The notes beneath the pieces are model-generated. The model was not told the DNA's origin and did no database searches. It worked only from the letters and a program-made list of their open reading frames with translations. DNA of 41,085 nucleotides, taken from JABMMZ01 sp964505065 (GTDB lineage Bacteria > Bacteroidota > Bacteroidia > NS11-12g > UBA955). Both the position numbers and the translations under genes were made by a program. This document shows positions 33,730 through 41,085 of this stretch, one piece after another. Every line of letters starts with the position of its first letter. Positions within the stretch are counted from its first letter, which is position 1. The stretch lies in assembly GCA_964505065.1 (NCBI GenBank), contig CAZDGF010000034.1:1-41085 (forward strand). Reading direction: 5' to 3'.

Positions 33730-34959
33730 TTAAGTATTTATCTCTTCGCCCTCCATTTTGCTTACGGCTACGGTGGCTATGGCATTGCCCACCACATTTG
33801 TAGCTGTGCGCCCCATATCTAAAAATTGGTCTATTGGCAATAGCAATGCCAAGCCTGCCTCTGGTATGCCAAAGCCTGCCACTGTTGCTGCAATAATTAC
33901 CAAACTGGCACGAGGTACGCCTGCAATGCCTTTGCTTGTAATCATTAATACTAAAAGCATAGTTATTTGTTGGGTAAGGCTTAAATCTATGCCATAAGCT
34001 TGGGCTATTAGCAATGAGCCAAAGGTCATATACATCATGCTGCCATCTAAATTAAATGAATAACCAAGCGGCAATACAAAACTTGTAATTTTATCTTTTA
34101 TGCCAAATCTATCCAATTGGTTTAGCAATTTAGGATAAGCACTTTCGCTACTGGCTGTGGCAAAAGCCAATAATAAAGGTTCTTTGATATGGCTTAATAG
34201 TTTCCATATTTTATTTTTTATAAAAGCATAGCCAAAACTTAAAAGGATAATCCAAAGTATAGCCAAGCCAAAATAGAATTTACCTATCAGTTCGCCATAA
34301 TCTACCAAAACACCCAAGCCTTTTTCTGCAATAACGCATGAAATAGAACCAAATACTGCCAAAGGTGCAAGCCACATTATCATATTGGTAAGTTTTAGCA
34401 TTACATGTGCAAGGGAGTCCATAGCTTTTACAATGGGCAAGCCTTTTTCGCCAATGGCAGAACAAGCCAAGCCAAAGAAAATAGAAAATACCACAATTTG
34501 CAGCACCATTTTATGGCTACTAAGGGCTACAAAAATATTTTCGGGCACTAATTGGTCAATAAAATGTTCAAGTGTAAAGGCAGATGTTGTGGGTAAATTT
34601 GTAGAAGCAAGTGTAGAAACTTGATTTTGAAAAGCCAAACCTGGTTTTAAAATATTTACCAATATTAAACCCAAGGTAAGCGATATTAAACTGGCAAATA
34701 CAAACCAGCCAATGGTTTTTACACTCATTCGCCCCACAGTTTTGGCATCGCCAATGCCTGCCACACCCACTACCAAAGTGCTAAGCACCAATGGACCAAT
34801 AATTAATTTAATCAATTTTAAAAAAATAACACTACCAAGCGAGGCGTATTTTACATAGTTAGTAATACCTGTTTTAATAAAATTTTCGTTCACTATCCAG
34901 CCTACCAATATGCCCAAGGCAAGCCCAATAAATATCCAAAGGGTAAGTTTATTTTTCAT
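33730..34959 (-). CDS. Dicarboxylate/amino acid:cation symporter (DAACS)
   Basis: A 409-residue inner-membrane transporter with about eight helices and two re-entrant loops. Signature regions: ASSESAYPKLL (helical hairpin 1 serine-rich tip), PLGYSFNLDGSMMYMTFGSLLIAQA (ion-binding NxD region), ITSKGIAGVPRASLVI and RTATNVVGNAIATV. It takes up C4-dicarboxylates or glutamate/aspartate with Na+ or H+; substrate cannot be fixed. Its ATG overlaps the upstream nucleotidyltransferase stop by 4 nt, so translation is coupled to that pair. Confidence 0.92.
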   Translation of the reverse strand: MKNKLTLWIFIGLALGILVGWIVNENFIKTGITNYVKYASLGSVIFLKLIKLIIGPLVLSTLVVGVAGIGDAKTVGRMSVKTIGWFVFASLISLTLGLILVNILKPGLAFQNQVSTLASTNLPTTSAFTLEHFIDQLVPENIFVALSSHKMVLQIVVFSIFFGLACSAIGEKGLPIVKAMDSLAHVMLKLTNMIMWLAPLAVFGSISCVIAEKGLGVLVDYGELIGKFYFGLAILWIILLSFGYAFIKNKIWKLLSHIKEPLLLAFATASSESAYPKLLNQLDRFGIKDKITSFVLPLGYSFNLDGSMMYMTFGSLLIAQAYGIDLSLTQQITMLLVLMITSKGIAGVPRASLVIIAATVAGFGIPEAGLALLLPIDQFLDMGRTATNVVGNAIATVAVSKMEGEEINT

Positions 34960-35405
34960 TTTAAATTTTCTAAATCGTTTATATCTCTTGGTCGTGCAGA
35001 AGCCTGCTTTGCAGTTTTTAAATCGTTAATATGTATTACCCGAACATCAAATCCTTCTTCTTTATAAATAGAAGATTTTTTATATGCTTCATTAAATGAA
35101 AGCCCAAGTACACTGGTCATTAAATCTATTCTTGAAGGTGGCAATCCAAATCTAAATACATCGGTATCAGTTGCTAAAAATTTATCCAAAGTCATATCAA
35201 ATAATGGCATTTGGAATAATTTAAAAGCAACAAGAATTTTTTTATAATTATCTTCTGTTTTATTTACCCAAATATCCATATCACCTGTATTTCTTGAGTA
35301 CCCATGAATAATAACGGAATATCCACCAACCAAAATATATTCTACATTAGCTTTATTTAATGCTTCAATAAAATCTTGAAAATCTTGGTTGAATAAATTG
35401 CTCAT
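34956..35405 (-). CDS. Nucleotidyltransferase (MNT-like)
   Basis: A 149-residue minimal nucleotidyltransferase. The core is VGGYSVIIHGYSRNTGDMDIWV: glycine pair at 27-28 and metal-binding D42 and D44 (DxD), with a later RIDLMTS where the third acidic residue (D94 region) is expected. Such proteins act with a small partner as toxin-antitoxin or defence modules, or as regulators by AMPylation. The upstream 64-aa gene overlaps by 4 nt (ATGA), as does the downstream symporter gene. No HEPN protein is adjacent. Confidence 0.8.
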   Translation of the reverse strand: MSNLFNQDFQDFIEALNKANVEYILVGGYSVIIHGYSRNTGDMDIWVNKTEDNYKKILVAFKLFQMPLFDMTLDKFLATDTDVFRFGLPPSRIDLMTSVLGLSFNEAYKKSSIYKEEGFDVRVIHINDLKTAKQASARPRDINDLENLK

Positions 35406-35596
35406 TTTCTTTTCTCTATAGAAAAAACAGTTTTATCCATTCGTGGCGGATTATTAATGTCGTAATTGTAAGCTATGCTGTTTAAATAAGCTGCTGCTCT
35501 TAATCTTTCGGCTACGGTTTTGCTTTGCCAATAAGCAAAATCTGTTGGCTCATCTTCTTTTTTAAACATACTAAAAGCTGTTCTATCCATTTTCAT
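35402..35596 (-). CDS. Small partner of the nucleotidyltransferase
   Basis: A 64-residue protein. An N-terminal MDRTAFSMFKKE is echoed at the C-terminus by MDKTVFSIEKRK, with an ERLRAAAYLNSIAYN helix between. I recognise this layout as a common Bacteroidota neighbour of minimal nucleotidyltransferases; a role as antitoxin or regulator is inferred. The ATGA overlap with the transferase gene supports co-translation. It is the first gene of a three-gene unit ending in the symporter. Confidence 0.65.
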   Translation of the reverse strand: MKMDRTAFSMFKKEDEPTDFAYWQSKTVAERLRAAAYLNSIAYNYDINNPPRMDKTVFSIEKRK

Positions 35597-35673
35597 AGGT
35601 TTTACAAACGTACAAAATTTATTTTACAATAATTACTTTTGGTGTTTCGTTGTTGTATATTTCAAGGAAAAAG

Positions 35674-35701
35674 ATTGCCCACGGTTTAAACCGTGGGCAA
35701 T
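35674..35701. repeat. Perfect 28-bp palindrome
   Basis: Half site ATTGCCCACGGTTT and its exact complement. The left flank AAGGAAAAA matches that of the palindromes at 22503 and 23335, while the stem sequence differs on both arms, so it is the same family with a changed stem. Confidence 0.85.
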
Positions 35702-35741
35702 AAATTAAAAATTCCAAAATTCCTATCCATGAGGTAGCATT

Positions 35742-35895
35742 TTAAACCCAAAATCAGCATTAGAAATGCTGAAACGATTAACAAATTGTAATTTAAATTT
35801 TTACAAAATTTAAAAATAATTTTTAAATCGGGGTTAATCCCAACTAAATCAAATAGTTCAATTTTTCAAATCTCCTATTGATTAATTTGGGTTAA
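35742..35895. repeat. 154-bp structured repeat, copy 2 (MITE-like)
   Basis: Ends TTAAACCCAAAAT and AATTTGGGTTAA. Hairpins TCAGCATT/AATGCTGA (35754-35772) and TTTAAATTTT/AAAATTTAAA (35792-35814), then the 74-bp block (35818-35891) identical to copy 1. It lies between the small partner gene and the 3' end of metH; 35597-35984 otherwise holds only the palindrome at 35674 and no gene. Confidence 0.85.
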
Positions 35896-35984
35896 ATATA
35901 TTTTTATAAACCACTATAAAACGCTTTATATTTAATTATTCTCAATTTCCCAGTTCATTTCGACAAGCTCAATTTAGCAGCTTG

Positions 35985-38681
35985 TTAGTAAGCCAAAACA
36001 GGTCTCAACCAACGCTCCAAAGCCTCCTCAGTCATACCTTTTCTTTCGGCATAATGGGCTACTTGGTCTTTGTTAATTTTACCAATGCCAAAATATTTGC
36101 TATTTGGGTGGGCAAAATAAAAACCAGATACGGCTGAGGCTGGCCACATGGCATAGTTTTCGGTTAGTTTTACGCCTATTTGGGCTTCGCAATCTAAGAG
36201 TTTAAATAGCAGTTCTTTTTCGGTATGGTCGGGGCAGGCAGGGTAGCCAGGGGCAGGGCGTATGCCTTGGTATTTTTCTAAAATAAGGTCTTCATTATTC
36301 AAACTCTCGCCTTTGCTATAACCCCAAAATTCTGTTCGTACTAAATGGTGCAGTTTTTCCGCAAAGGCTTCTGCAAGCCTATCAGCAAGGGCTTTTAGCA
36401 TTATGCTGTTATAGTCATCATTATTGGCTTCAAAATTTGCTACATGTTCATCAATACCCAAGCCAGCTGTAACAGTAAAAAAGCCCATGTAATCTTTTAT
36501 ACCACTTTCTTTTGGTGCTATAAAATCTGCTAAAGAAAAATTGGCAACACCATTGCTCATTTTACGCTGCTGGCGCAAGAAATGGAAAGTTTCTAATTTT
36601 TCGCCATTTTCATTGTACACTTCTATGTCTTCGCCTATTCTGTTTGCTTGCAATATGCCATAAGCCGCATTGGCTGTTAGCCATTTTTCTATTATTATTT
36701 TATCTAAAAGCGCATTTGCATCGTTAAAAAGTTTGGTGGCTTCAATGCCTACAACATCATCAGTTAATATTTTAGGATATTTACCTGCAAGCTCCCAAGT
36801 TTGGAAAAAAGGTGTCCAATCTATGGTGCTGCGCAATTCGTTTAAATCATAATTTTTTATGTAATAAATACCTGTTTGGGCAGGTTTACAAATGGTTTCA
36901 GCATTAAAAATAAATTGTCCATTATTTGCCATAGCTTCCTCAAAAGGTGCAATATCTTTTGCAGATTGTTTTTTAGCATGTTCAATTGCAGAGTTTTGAT
37001 ATTCAAGTTTTATTTTATCAGCATATTGTTGGGCATCTGTTTCGCTCAATAAACTGGATACCACAGGTACAGATTTTGAAGCATCTAACACATGCACCAC
37101 GGAGCCGCTATACATTGGTGCTACTTTTACCGCAGCATGAATTCTACTTGTAGTTGCTCCCCCAATTAGTAAAGGCGTTTTAAATCCTTGTTTTTCCATT
37201 TGCTGGGCTACATATACCATTTCGTCAAGGCTTGGGGTTATTAAGCCACTTAATCCAATAATATCTGCATTTATTTCTCTGGCTTTATTCAATATTTTTT
37301 CGCACGATACCATTACGCCCATATCGTGTATTTCGTAATTATTACAAGCCAATACTACGCCTACTATATTTTTACCAATATCGTGCACATCGCCCTTTAC
37401 TGTGGCAAGCAGCACTTTGCCTTGCCCTTTTTGCGCTAGCCCGTCTTTAGCTTGTTTTTGGTCTTTTTCTGCTTGTAAGTAAGGTTCTAAATAAGCTACC
37501 GCTTTTTTCATTACCCTTGCACTTTTTACCACTTGGGGTAAAAACATTTTACCAGCACCAAACAAATCGCCTACCACATTCATACCTGCCATTAGCGGAC
37601 CTTCTATAACATGTAGCGGACGTTCCACTTGTTGCCTTGCCTCCTCTGTATCAGCATCTATAAAATCTGTAATGCCATGTATTAAAGCATGTTTTAAGCG
37701 TTCTTCAACTGTTGTATTGCGCCATGCATCGTCTATTACTTTTTCTTTGCCTTTGGCTTTTACAGTTTCTGCAAATTCTACCAAACGCTCGGTGCTGTCT
37801 GCTCTTCTGTTTAGCAATACGTCTTCTATACGTTCTAATAATTCTTTTGGAATATCATCATATACTTGCAGCATACCTGCATTTACAATACCCATATCCA
37901 TACCTGCTTTTATGGCATGGTATAAAAAGGCAGAGTGCATAGCCTCTCGCACGGTATCATTGCCTCTAAAAGAAAAAGAAATATTGCTTACACCTCCACT
38001 TACTTTGGCTAATGGCAAATTTTGTTTTATCCAACGGGTAGCATTTATAAAATCTACTGCATAATTGTTATGCTCTTCAATACCTGTTGCTACTGTAAGT
38101 ATATTGGGGTCGAAAATAATATCTTGTGCAGGAAAACCTACTACATTTACCAAAATAGTATAACAACGTTGGCAAATTTCTATTCTACGCTCGTAGCTAT
38201 CGGCTTGCCCTTGTTCATCAAAAGCCATTACCACCGTAGCAGCACCATAGCGTTTTATTAATTTTGCTTGGTGTATAAATTCTTCTTTACCTCCTTTAAG
38301 GCTTATAGAATTTACTATGCCTTTGCCTTGCAAACATTGCAAACCAGCTTCTATAATTTCCCATTTGCTGCTATCTACCATTACAGGCACACGGCTAATA
38401 TCTGGCTCGGCAGCTATTAGGTTCAGGTATTTTACCATAGCTGCTTTGCCATCAAGCATGCCTTCGTCCATATTAATATCTATTACTTGTGCGCCATTTT
38501 CCACTTGGCTGCGGGCTACACTTATGGCTTCGTCATATTTATCTTCTAAAATAAGCTTGGCAAACTTGCGGCTGCCTGTAACATTGGTGCGTTCGCCTAT
38601 ATTTATAAAATTGGTTTCTGTGGTTTGTACCATTGGTTCAAGCCCACTAAGGCGAAGAAAAGACTGAATATATTTACTCAT
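35985..38681 (-). CDS. metH: Cobalamin-dependent methionine synthase lacking the homocysteine-binding module
   Basis: An 898-residue enzyme. Domains in order: pterin-binding barrel (about 20-290; NIGERTNVTGSRKF, DINMDEGMLDG), cobalamin-binding cap and Rossmann domains (about 320-570; GDVHDIGKN near 430 with the His ligand, GLSGLITPSLDEM), and the SAM-dependent reactivation domain (about 600-898; RPAPGYPACPDHTEK). The homocysteine/zinc module (about 330 residues in E. coli MetH) is absent, so a separate homocysteine methyltransferase is expected elsewhere. ATG 38681 was preferred to one 11 codons upstream that lies beside the terminator. A SAM-I riboswitch precedes the gene, so it is repressed by SAM. 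Confidence 0.93.
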   Translation of the reverse strand: MSKYIQSFLRLSGLEPMVQTTETNFINIGERTNVTGSRKFAKLILEDKYDEAISVARSQVENGAQVIDINMDEGMLDGKAAMVKYLNLIAAEPDISRVPVMVDSSKWEIIEAGLQCLQGKGIVNSISLKGGKEEFIHQAKLIKRYGAATVVMAFDEQGQADSYERRIEICQRCYTILVNVVGFPAQDIIFDPNILTVATGIEEHNNYAVDFINATRWIKQNLPLAKVSGGVSNISFSFRGNDTVREAMHSAFLYHAIKAGMDMGIVNAGMLQVYDDIPKELLERIEDVLLNRRADSTERLVEFAETVKAKGKEKVIDDAWRNTTVEERLKHALIHGITDFIDADTEEARQQVERPLHVIEGPLMAGMNVVGDLFGAGKMFLPQVVKSARVMKKAVAYLEPYLQAEKDQKQAKDGLAQKGQGKVLLATVKGDVHDIGKNIVGVVLACNNYEIHDMGVMVSCEKILNKAREINADIIGLSGLITPSLDEMVYVAQQMEKQGFKTPLLIGGATTSRIHAAVKVAPMYSGSVVHVLDASKSVPVVSSLLSETDAQQYADKIKLEYQNSAIEHAKKQSAKDIAPFEEAMANNGQFIFNAETICKPAQTGIYYIKNYDLNELRSTIDWTPFFQTWELAGKYPKILTDDVVGIEATKLFNDANALLDKIIIEKWLTANAAYGILQANRIGEDIEVYNENGEKLETFHFLRQQRKMSNGVANFSLADFIAPKESGIKDYMGFFTVTAGLGIDEHVANFEANNDDYNSIMLKALADRLAEAFAEKLHHLVRTEFWGYSKGESLNNEDLILEKYQGIRPAPGYPACPDHTEKELLFKLLDCEAQIGVKLTENYAMWPASAVSGFYFAHPNSKYFGIGKINKDQVAHYAERKGMTEEALERWLRPVLAY

Positions 38682-38715
38682 TTTTTTATTGCAATACTTT
38701 GTGCAATTAATCAAT

Positions 38716-38759
38716 AAAAAACGGACAAGAAATTGAGTTTATAGAATTCAATACTTGCC
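38716..38759 (-). terminator. Terminator of the metH riboswitch (expression platform)
   Basis: On the minus strand GGCAAG ... ATTGA and TCAAT ... CTTGTC form a hairpin at 38759-38724, followed by six T (38721-38716). The 5' arm begins in the GGC at the 3' end of riboswitch stem P1. When SAM holds P1, the terminator can form and stop transcription before metH. Confidence 0.65.
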
Positions 38760-38965
38760 ATTATCTTTCCCAATATTTTATGCTATATTAGGTAGGAAGT
38801 AGCACCTTTAATTGTTTCGTTCGCTACCTATGGTTGGTCTCCAGACCAACCATTTCATTATTGTTGGTGATAACACCAACAATGGCGAAAATTGTTTTAA
38901 AAGAAAACAACTCGGTTGCCAAGACATCGTAGGACCAGTTCCCTCCGTCTTTTCTTGATAATTGC
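38757..38965 (-). ncRNA. SAM-I (S-box) riboswitch with enlarged P3
   Basis: Read on the minus strand: P1 GCAATTATC (38965-38957) with GATAATGGC (38765-38757); the family core TTATCAAGA, GGAGGGAACTGG, TTGGCAACC and AAGGTGCTACTTCC; P2 AAGAC/GTCTT. P3 is AGTTGTTT (38912-38905) with AAACAATT (38817-38810) and encloses about 87 nt, far more than usual, including two perfect hairpins at 38830-38853 and 38860-38883. P4 follows AAGGTGC. The conserved core and position before metH make the identification firm. A TACCTTTG box at 38977-38970 puts the transcript start near P1. Confidence 0.88.
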
Positions 38966-38969
38966 AGGG

Positions 38970-38977
38970 CAAAGGTA
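38970..38977 (-). promoter_or_regulatory. -7 box TACCTTTG for the metH transcript
   Basis: Minus-strand TAnnTTTG ending 4 nt before the first base of P1 at 38965. The start site would coincide with the first riboswitch base. A clear -33 element is not seen. Confidence 0.55.
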
Positions 38978-39048
38978 AAGAAAAAAGAAAATAAAAATTT
39001 GATTTAAAAAATTTTAATTAAAAAGTATAAGCGAGTTTTTTGAATTAT

Positions 39049-39792
39049 TTATAAAATATTTAGCAATTCAAAATATTTAGAACCTAATGAATTCATGGCT
39101 TGCAAGTGTCCAAAATTATACTTGTAAGTAATACAATTGCCATTTTTTGTAAAGTTTATGATATCTTTTTCTTTAACTAAAAAATCTTTAGTTCCATAAA
39201 TTAAAATAGTATTTTTTGGAACTATTATTGAAGAAATTTTTGGTGTTATCAAAATTATTTTTTTATGTTTTTTTAATGCTTTTATTGCATATTTTAAGTT
39301 TAGTACAGGACTATCGTAAATATGCACATCATTTGAATCTGATTGAATACGAGAAGCAAATATTGTACCCATAGAAAGGGCATAAATTCTTAATTTTTTA
39401 GTTTTATATTTGCAAAATTGATAAACTGTTTCAAAATCAATAAAATATTCTGAATGATAAAGATATTTATCATTGTGTGTAAAATTAGAACTTGTGCCAA
39501 AGCCTCTATAATCGAACATTACAATGGTATAACCTTGATGGTATAAATAATATGCTTGGTAAAGTAAATTGCTTTTATTTCCAGCATCGCCATAAGCTAA
39601 CAAGTATGTGCCTTTTGCACTATCTTGTTTAATTATCCAAACATTTATTTTAGAACTATCTTTAGTTATTAAAAATGTATCAATGTATGGTAATCCATAA
39701 TCAGAAGGTAATTGTAAATATTCTTTAGTTGGTTTAATACAATATATATTAAAGCATTTAAAGCATAATAAAAGTATAATTAGTTTTTGCAT
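39049..39792 (-). CDS. Exported alpha/beta hydrolase in the RiPP-like cluster
   Basis: A 247-residue protein with a short signal peptide (MQKLIILLLCFKCFNIYCI). Fold and motifs: MFDYRGFGTSS, nucleophile elbow YALSMGT (Ser with first glycine replaced by alanine), acid in IYGTKDFLV and His in FGHLQ. It could cleave esters, amides or peptides outside the cytoplasm. The start overlaps the ThiF-like gene end by 13 nt, so the two are coupled. In this setting it may trim, release or detoxify the peptide product; this is inference. It is AT-rich like its neighbours. Confidence 0.75.
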   Translation of the reverse strand: MQKLIILLLCFKCFNIYCIKPTKEYLQLPSDYGLPYIDTFLITKDSSKINVWIIKQDSAKGTYLLAYGDAGNKSNLLYQAYYLYHQGYTIVMFDYRGFGTSSNFTHNDKYLYHSEYFIDFETVYQFCKYKTKKLRIYALSMGTIFASRIQSDSNDVHIYDSPVLNLKYAIKALKKHKKIILITPKISSIIVPKNTILIYGTKDFLVKEKDIINFTKNGNCITYKYNFGHLQAMNSLGSKYFELLNIL

Positions 39793-40799
39793 ATTTTACA
39801 TTTTTTATTACAATTTAACTCATATCCAGTAAATTGATATGTAATAGTATCTAATGTAATTATTCTATTTAAGGTGTGCAATTTATCTAAATTATTTGTT
39901 AAAAAGAAATATACATCCTTTAAAGCCAAATTGGCACAAATAGAAATAATAAAATTTATAGATGGATGAAAAAGTTCATTATTAAAAAGTCTTTTATGAA
40001 ATTTGCTATCAAATTCAATACCATATTTTTCAATTGTATATTGATTTATAGCTTCATAACATGATGTAATTTTAGGAATAAATAATGGTCCTAATTTCAC
40101 AATATTCTTAAAATAAGCACAACTATAATACGGTGTATTATTTTTAAAACAAACCTCATTTAAATATGATGTAATACTCAATTTTGGGTCTATTGCTTTA
40201 ATAACTAAATCGGGTTTATATTTCATTATTAAGTTTTCTATTTCACTTTTTTTGGATATATTAATATTTTCGTATTTAGTATTACATCCTAACTTTTTAC
40301 AAAGTTTACTAAGCACATTTACCTTTTGCTTATTAACGTCTGAATTTCGAAAAATATTACACCTTAATACATCAGATTCAGAAATATAATCTGAATCGAT
40401 TAAAAATAAATTTCCTAATTTTAATTGTGCTAAAGAATAGGCTAATATGGCTCCAGCTCCTCCGCAACCAAACAATAATACTTTTTTGTTTTTTAATGTT
40501 AACAACGCTTCTTCACCCAAGCTATTAAATTCATTATACCAAAATTGTCTATTATTTTCAGTGTTCAAATACTCTTTTGAATTTTTTGATTCATAAATCC
40601 ATTTTTTATCTTCTATCTTTTTTAATATTTTAGATTTATTATTAACAAATTCATCTTTTGAAATACCATTTATTAATGTATTTAAAATTTTTAAATTTTT
40701 ATTGTTGTACGAAAACTCTAACCAATCAAATCCTAAATCACCAACAATTATTGTTGATTTGAATCTATGTATTTGTATATGTTTTTTTAATTTTAGCAT
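39780..40799 (-). CDS. ThiF/E1-like adenylyltransferase of a RiPP-type cluster
   Basis: A 339-residue enzyme. Residues about 1-75 look like a winged-helix leader-peptide-binding domain (RRE-like): a beta-rich start, then KNLKILNTLINGISKDEFV and KILKKIEDKKWIYES. The E1 domain has GCGGAGA (111-117), LIDSDYI with D135 and D137, R146, NKQKV (156-160), AIDP with D204, and GPLFIPKITSCYEA (237-250) as in bacteriocin-type ThiF proteins. It ends CNKKCKIC (330-337), probably with Cys247 a zinc site. The nearest known models are MccB and TOMM E1-like partners, which activate a C-terminal carboxyl or bind leaders. Start ATG 40799 follows the attenuator. Confidence 0.82.
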   Translation of the reverse strand: MLKLKKHIQIHRFKSTIIVGDLGFDWLEFSYNNKNLKILNTLINGISKDEFVNNKSKILKKIEDKKWIYESKNSKEYLNTENNRQFWYNEFNSLGEEALLTLKNKKVLLFGCGGAGAILAYSLAQLKLGNLFLIDSDYISESDVLRCNIFRNSDVNKQKVNVLSKLCKKLGCNTKYENINISKKSEIENLIMKYKPDLVIKAIDPKLSITSYLNEVCFKNNTPYYSCAYFKNIVKLGPLFIPKITSCYEAINQYTIEKYGIEFDSKFHKRLFNNELFHPSINFIISICANLALKDVYFFLTNNLDKLHTLNRIITLDTITYQFTGYELNCNKKCKICKN

Positions 40800-40800
40800 T

Positions 40801-40836
40801 TTAATAAAAATAAGCGCACTTAAATTAAGTGCGCTT
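40801..40836 (-). terminator. Intrinsic terminator/attenuator between precursor and ThiF-like gene
   Basis: AAGCGCACTTAA (40812-40823) and TTAAGTGCGCTT (40825-40836) form a 12-bp perfect stem, followed on the minus strand by ATTTTTATT up to the ATG at 40799. It would stop most transcripts after the precursor gene and let a minority continue, as in many RiPP operons. Confidence 0.85.
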
Positions 40837-40847
40837 AAAATTTAAGT

Positions 40848-41027
40848 TTAGACGTTGTCACACGGCATTGGAGGAATTGGAGGCAAAGGCGGTAAAGGCT
40901 TTACTGGTCCTCCAACTGTTCCTGGGTTTGTAGCTGTTCCAGGTAAACCTGGATTTACATTAGCGCTACCACCATTGATTTGATTTAATTCAATGATGCT
41001 CATTTTTGAAAAATTAATTTTTTTCAT
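40848..41027 (-). CDS. RiPP-like precursor peptide with double-glycine leader
   Basis: A 59-residue precursor from ATG 41027; an in-frame ATG at 41057 would add ten residues. The leader has the pattern MKKINFSKMS...LNQINGG (1-20), with the basic-hydrophobic helix and double glycine of Bacteroidota bacteriocin-type leaders. The 39-residue core is rich in Gly and Pro, carries a second GG (39-40), then PVKPLPPLPPIPPMP, and ends Cys-Asp-Asn-Val. The C-terminal 19 residues after the second GG may be the mature peptide. A hairpin terminator follows 11 nt after the stop. Confidence 0.75.
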   Translation of the reverse strand: MKKINFSKMSIIELNQINGGSANVNPGLPGTATNPGTVGGPVKPLPPLPPIPPMPCDNV

Positions 41028-41085
41028 TTTAAAATCTGTATATCCGTAAACATTCATAAATTAAAAAAAGTTATTATATTAGCAG

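Noticed and set aside
1..41085. tRNA or rRNA genes
   Set aside because: No cloverleaf with T-loop signature or rRNA stretch was recognised by eye on either strand; a tRNAscan run would be decisive.

Overview
The window is a chromosomal stretch of a low-GC member of the Bacteroidota. The evidence is a type IX secretion (T9SS) type A tail on one secreted protein, a gliding-motility-type (type B) C-terminal domain on a 1,698-residue PKD protein, many TAnnTTTG -7 promoter boxes with few Shine-Dalgarno sites, and families typical of the phylum (OMP_b-brl-type barrels, a metH lacking its homocysteine module, a lipoprotein archaemetzincin). Genus cannot be told from the sequence. A 100-base run of N at 23549-23648 marks a scaffold gap.

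Layout. 1-1430: repeat-rich DNA with two divergent arrays of a 21-bp unit around a palindrome, an XRE-like regulator and a palindromic intergenic element. 1431-9497: a hypothetical protein, a GT2 glycosyltransferase with an archaemetzincin, a phosphoribosyltransferase, a secreted M43 protease, aroA, and a kdsC/SGNH-hydrolase pair. 9643-14739: the giant T9SS protein. 14742-22447: thiolase, two outer-membrane barrels, a membrane metallophosphoesterase, an S41 protease, a coiled-coil protein and a MATE exporter. 22450-26610: an accessory stretch with a PIN toxin-antitoxin pair between direct repeats, the scaffold gap with a 14-bp tandem repeat, a broken transposase, a cassette-like SRPBCC gene between 9-bp inverted repeats, and a zeta-type toxin module. 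26778-34959: CorA, a PaaE-like reductase, MazG, an M16 peptidase with a 46-aa membrane-protein gene behind it, PspC/LiaF-like envelope proteins, and a dicarboxylate symporter fed by an antitoxin-like/nucleotidyltransferase pair. 35985-38965: metH behind a SAM-I riboswitch. 39049-41057: a small, very AT-rich RiPP-like cluster (double-glycine proline-rich precursor, ThiF/E1-like enzyme with a probable leader-binding N-terminus, exported alpha/beta hydrolase) that runs to the right edge.

Three items stand out. (1) The RiPP-like cluster has an intrinsic terminator between precursor and enzyme and no YcaO or radical-SAM gene in view. (2) The SAM-I riboswitch of metH has a greatly enlarged P3 arm containing two dispersed-repeat hairpins. 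(3) A 154-bp structured repeat occurs twice (19737-19890, 35742-35895) with terminal inverted repeats and hairpins whose pairs change in a compensated way. The 21-bp arrays at 165-660 are a fourth unexplained structure: exactly two helical turns or seven codons per unit, no indels, and a -7-like box in most units on the right.
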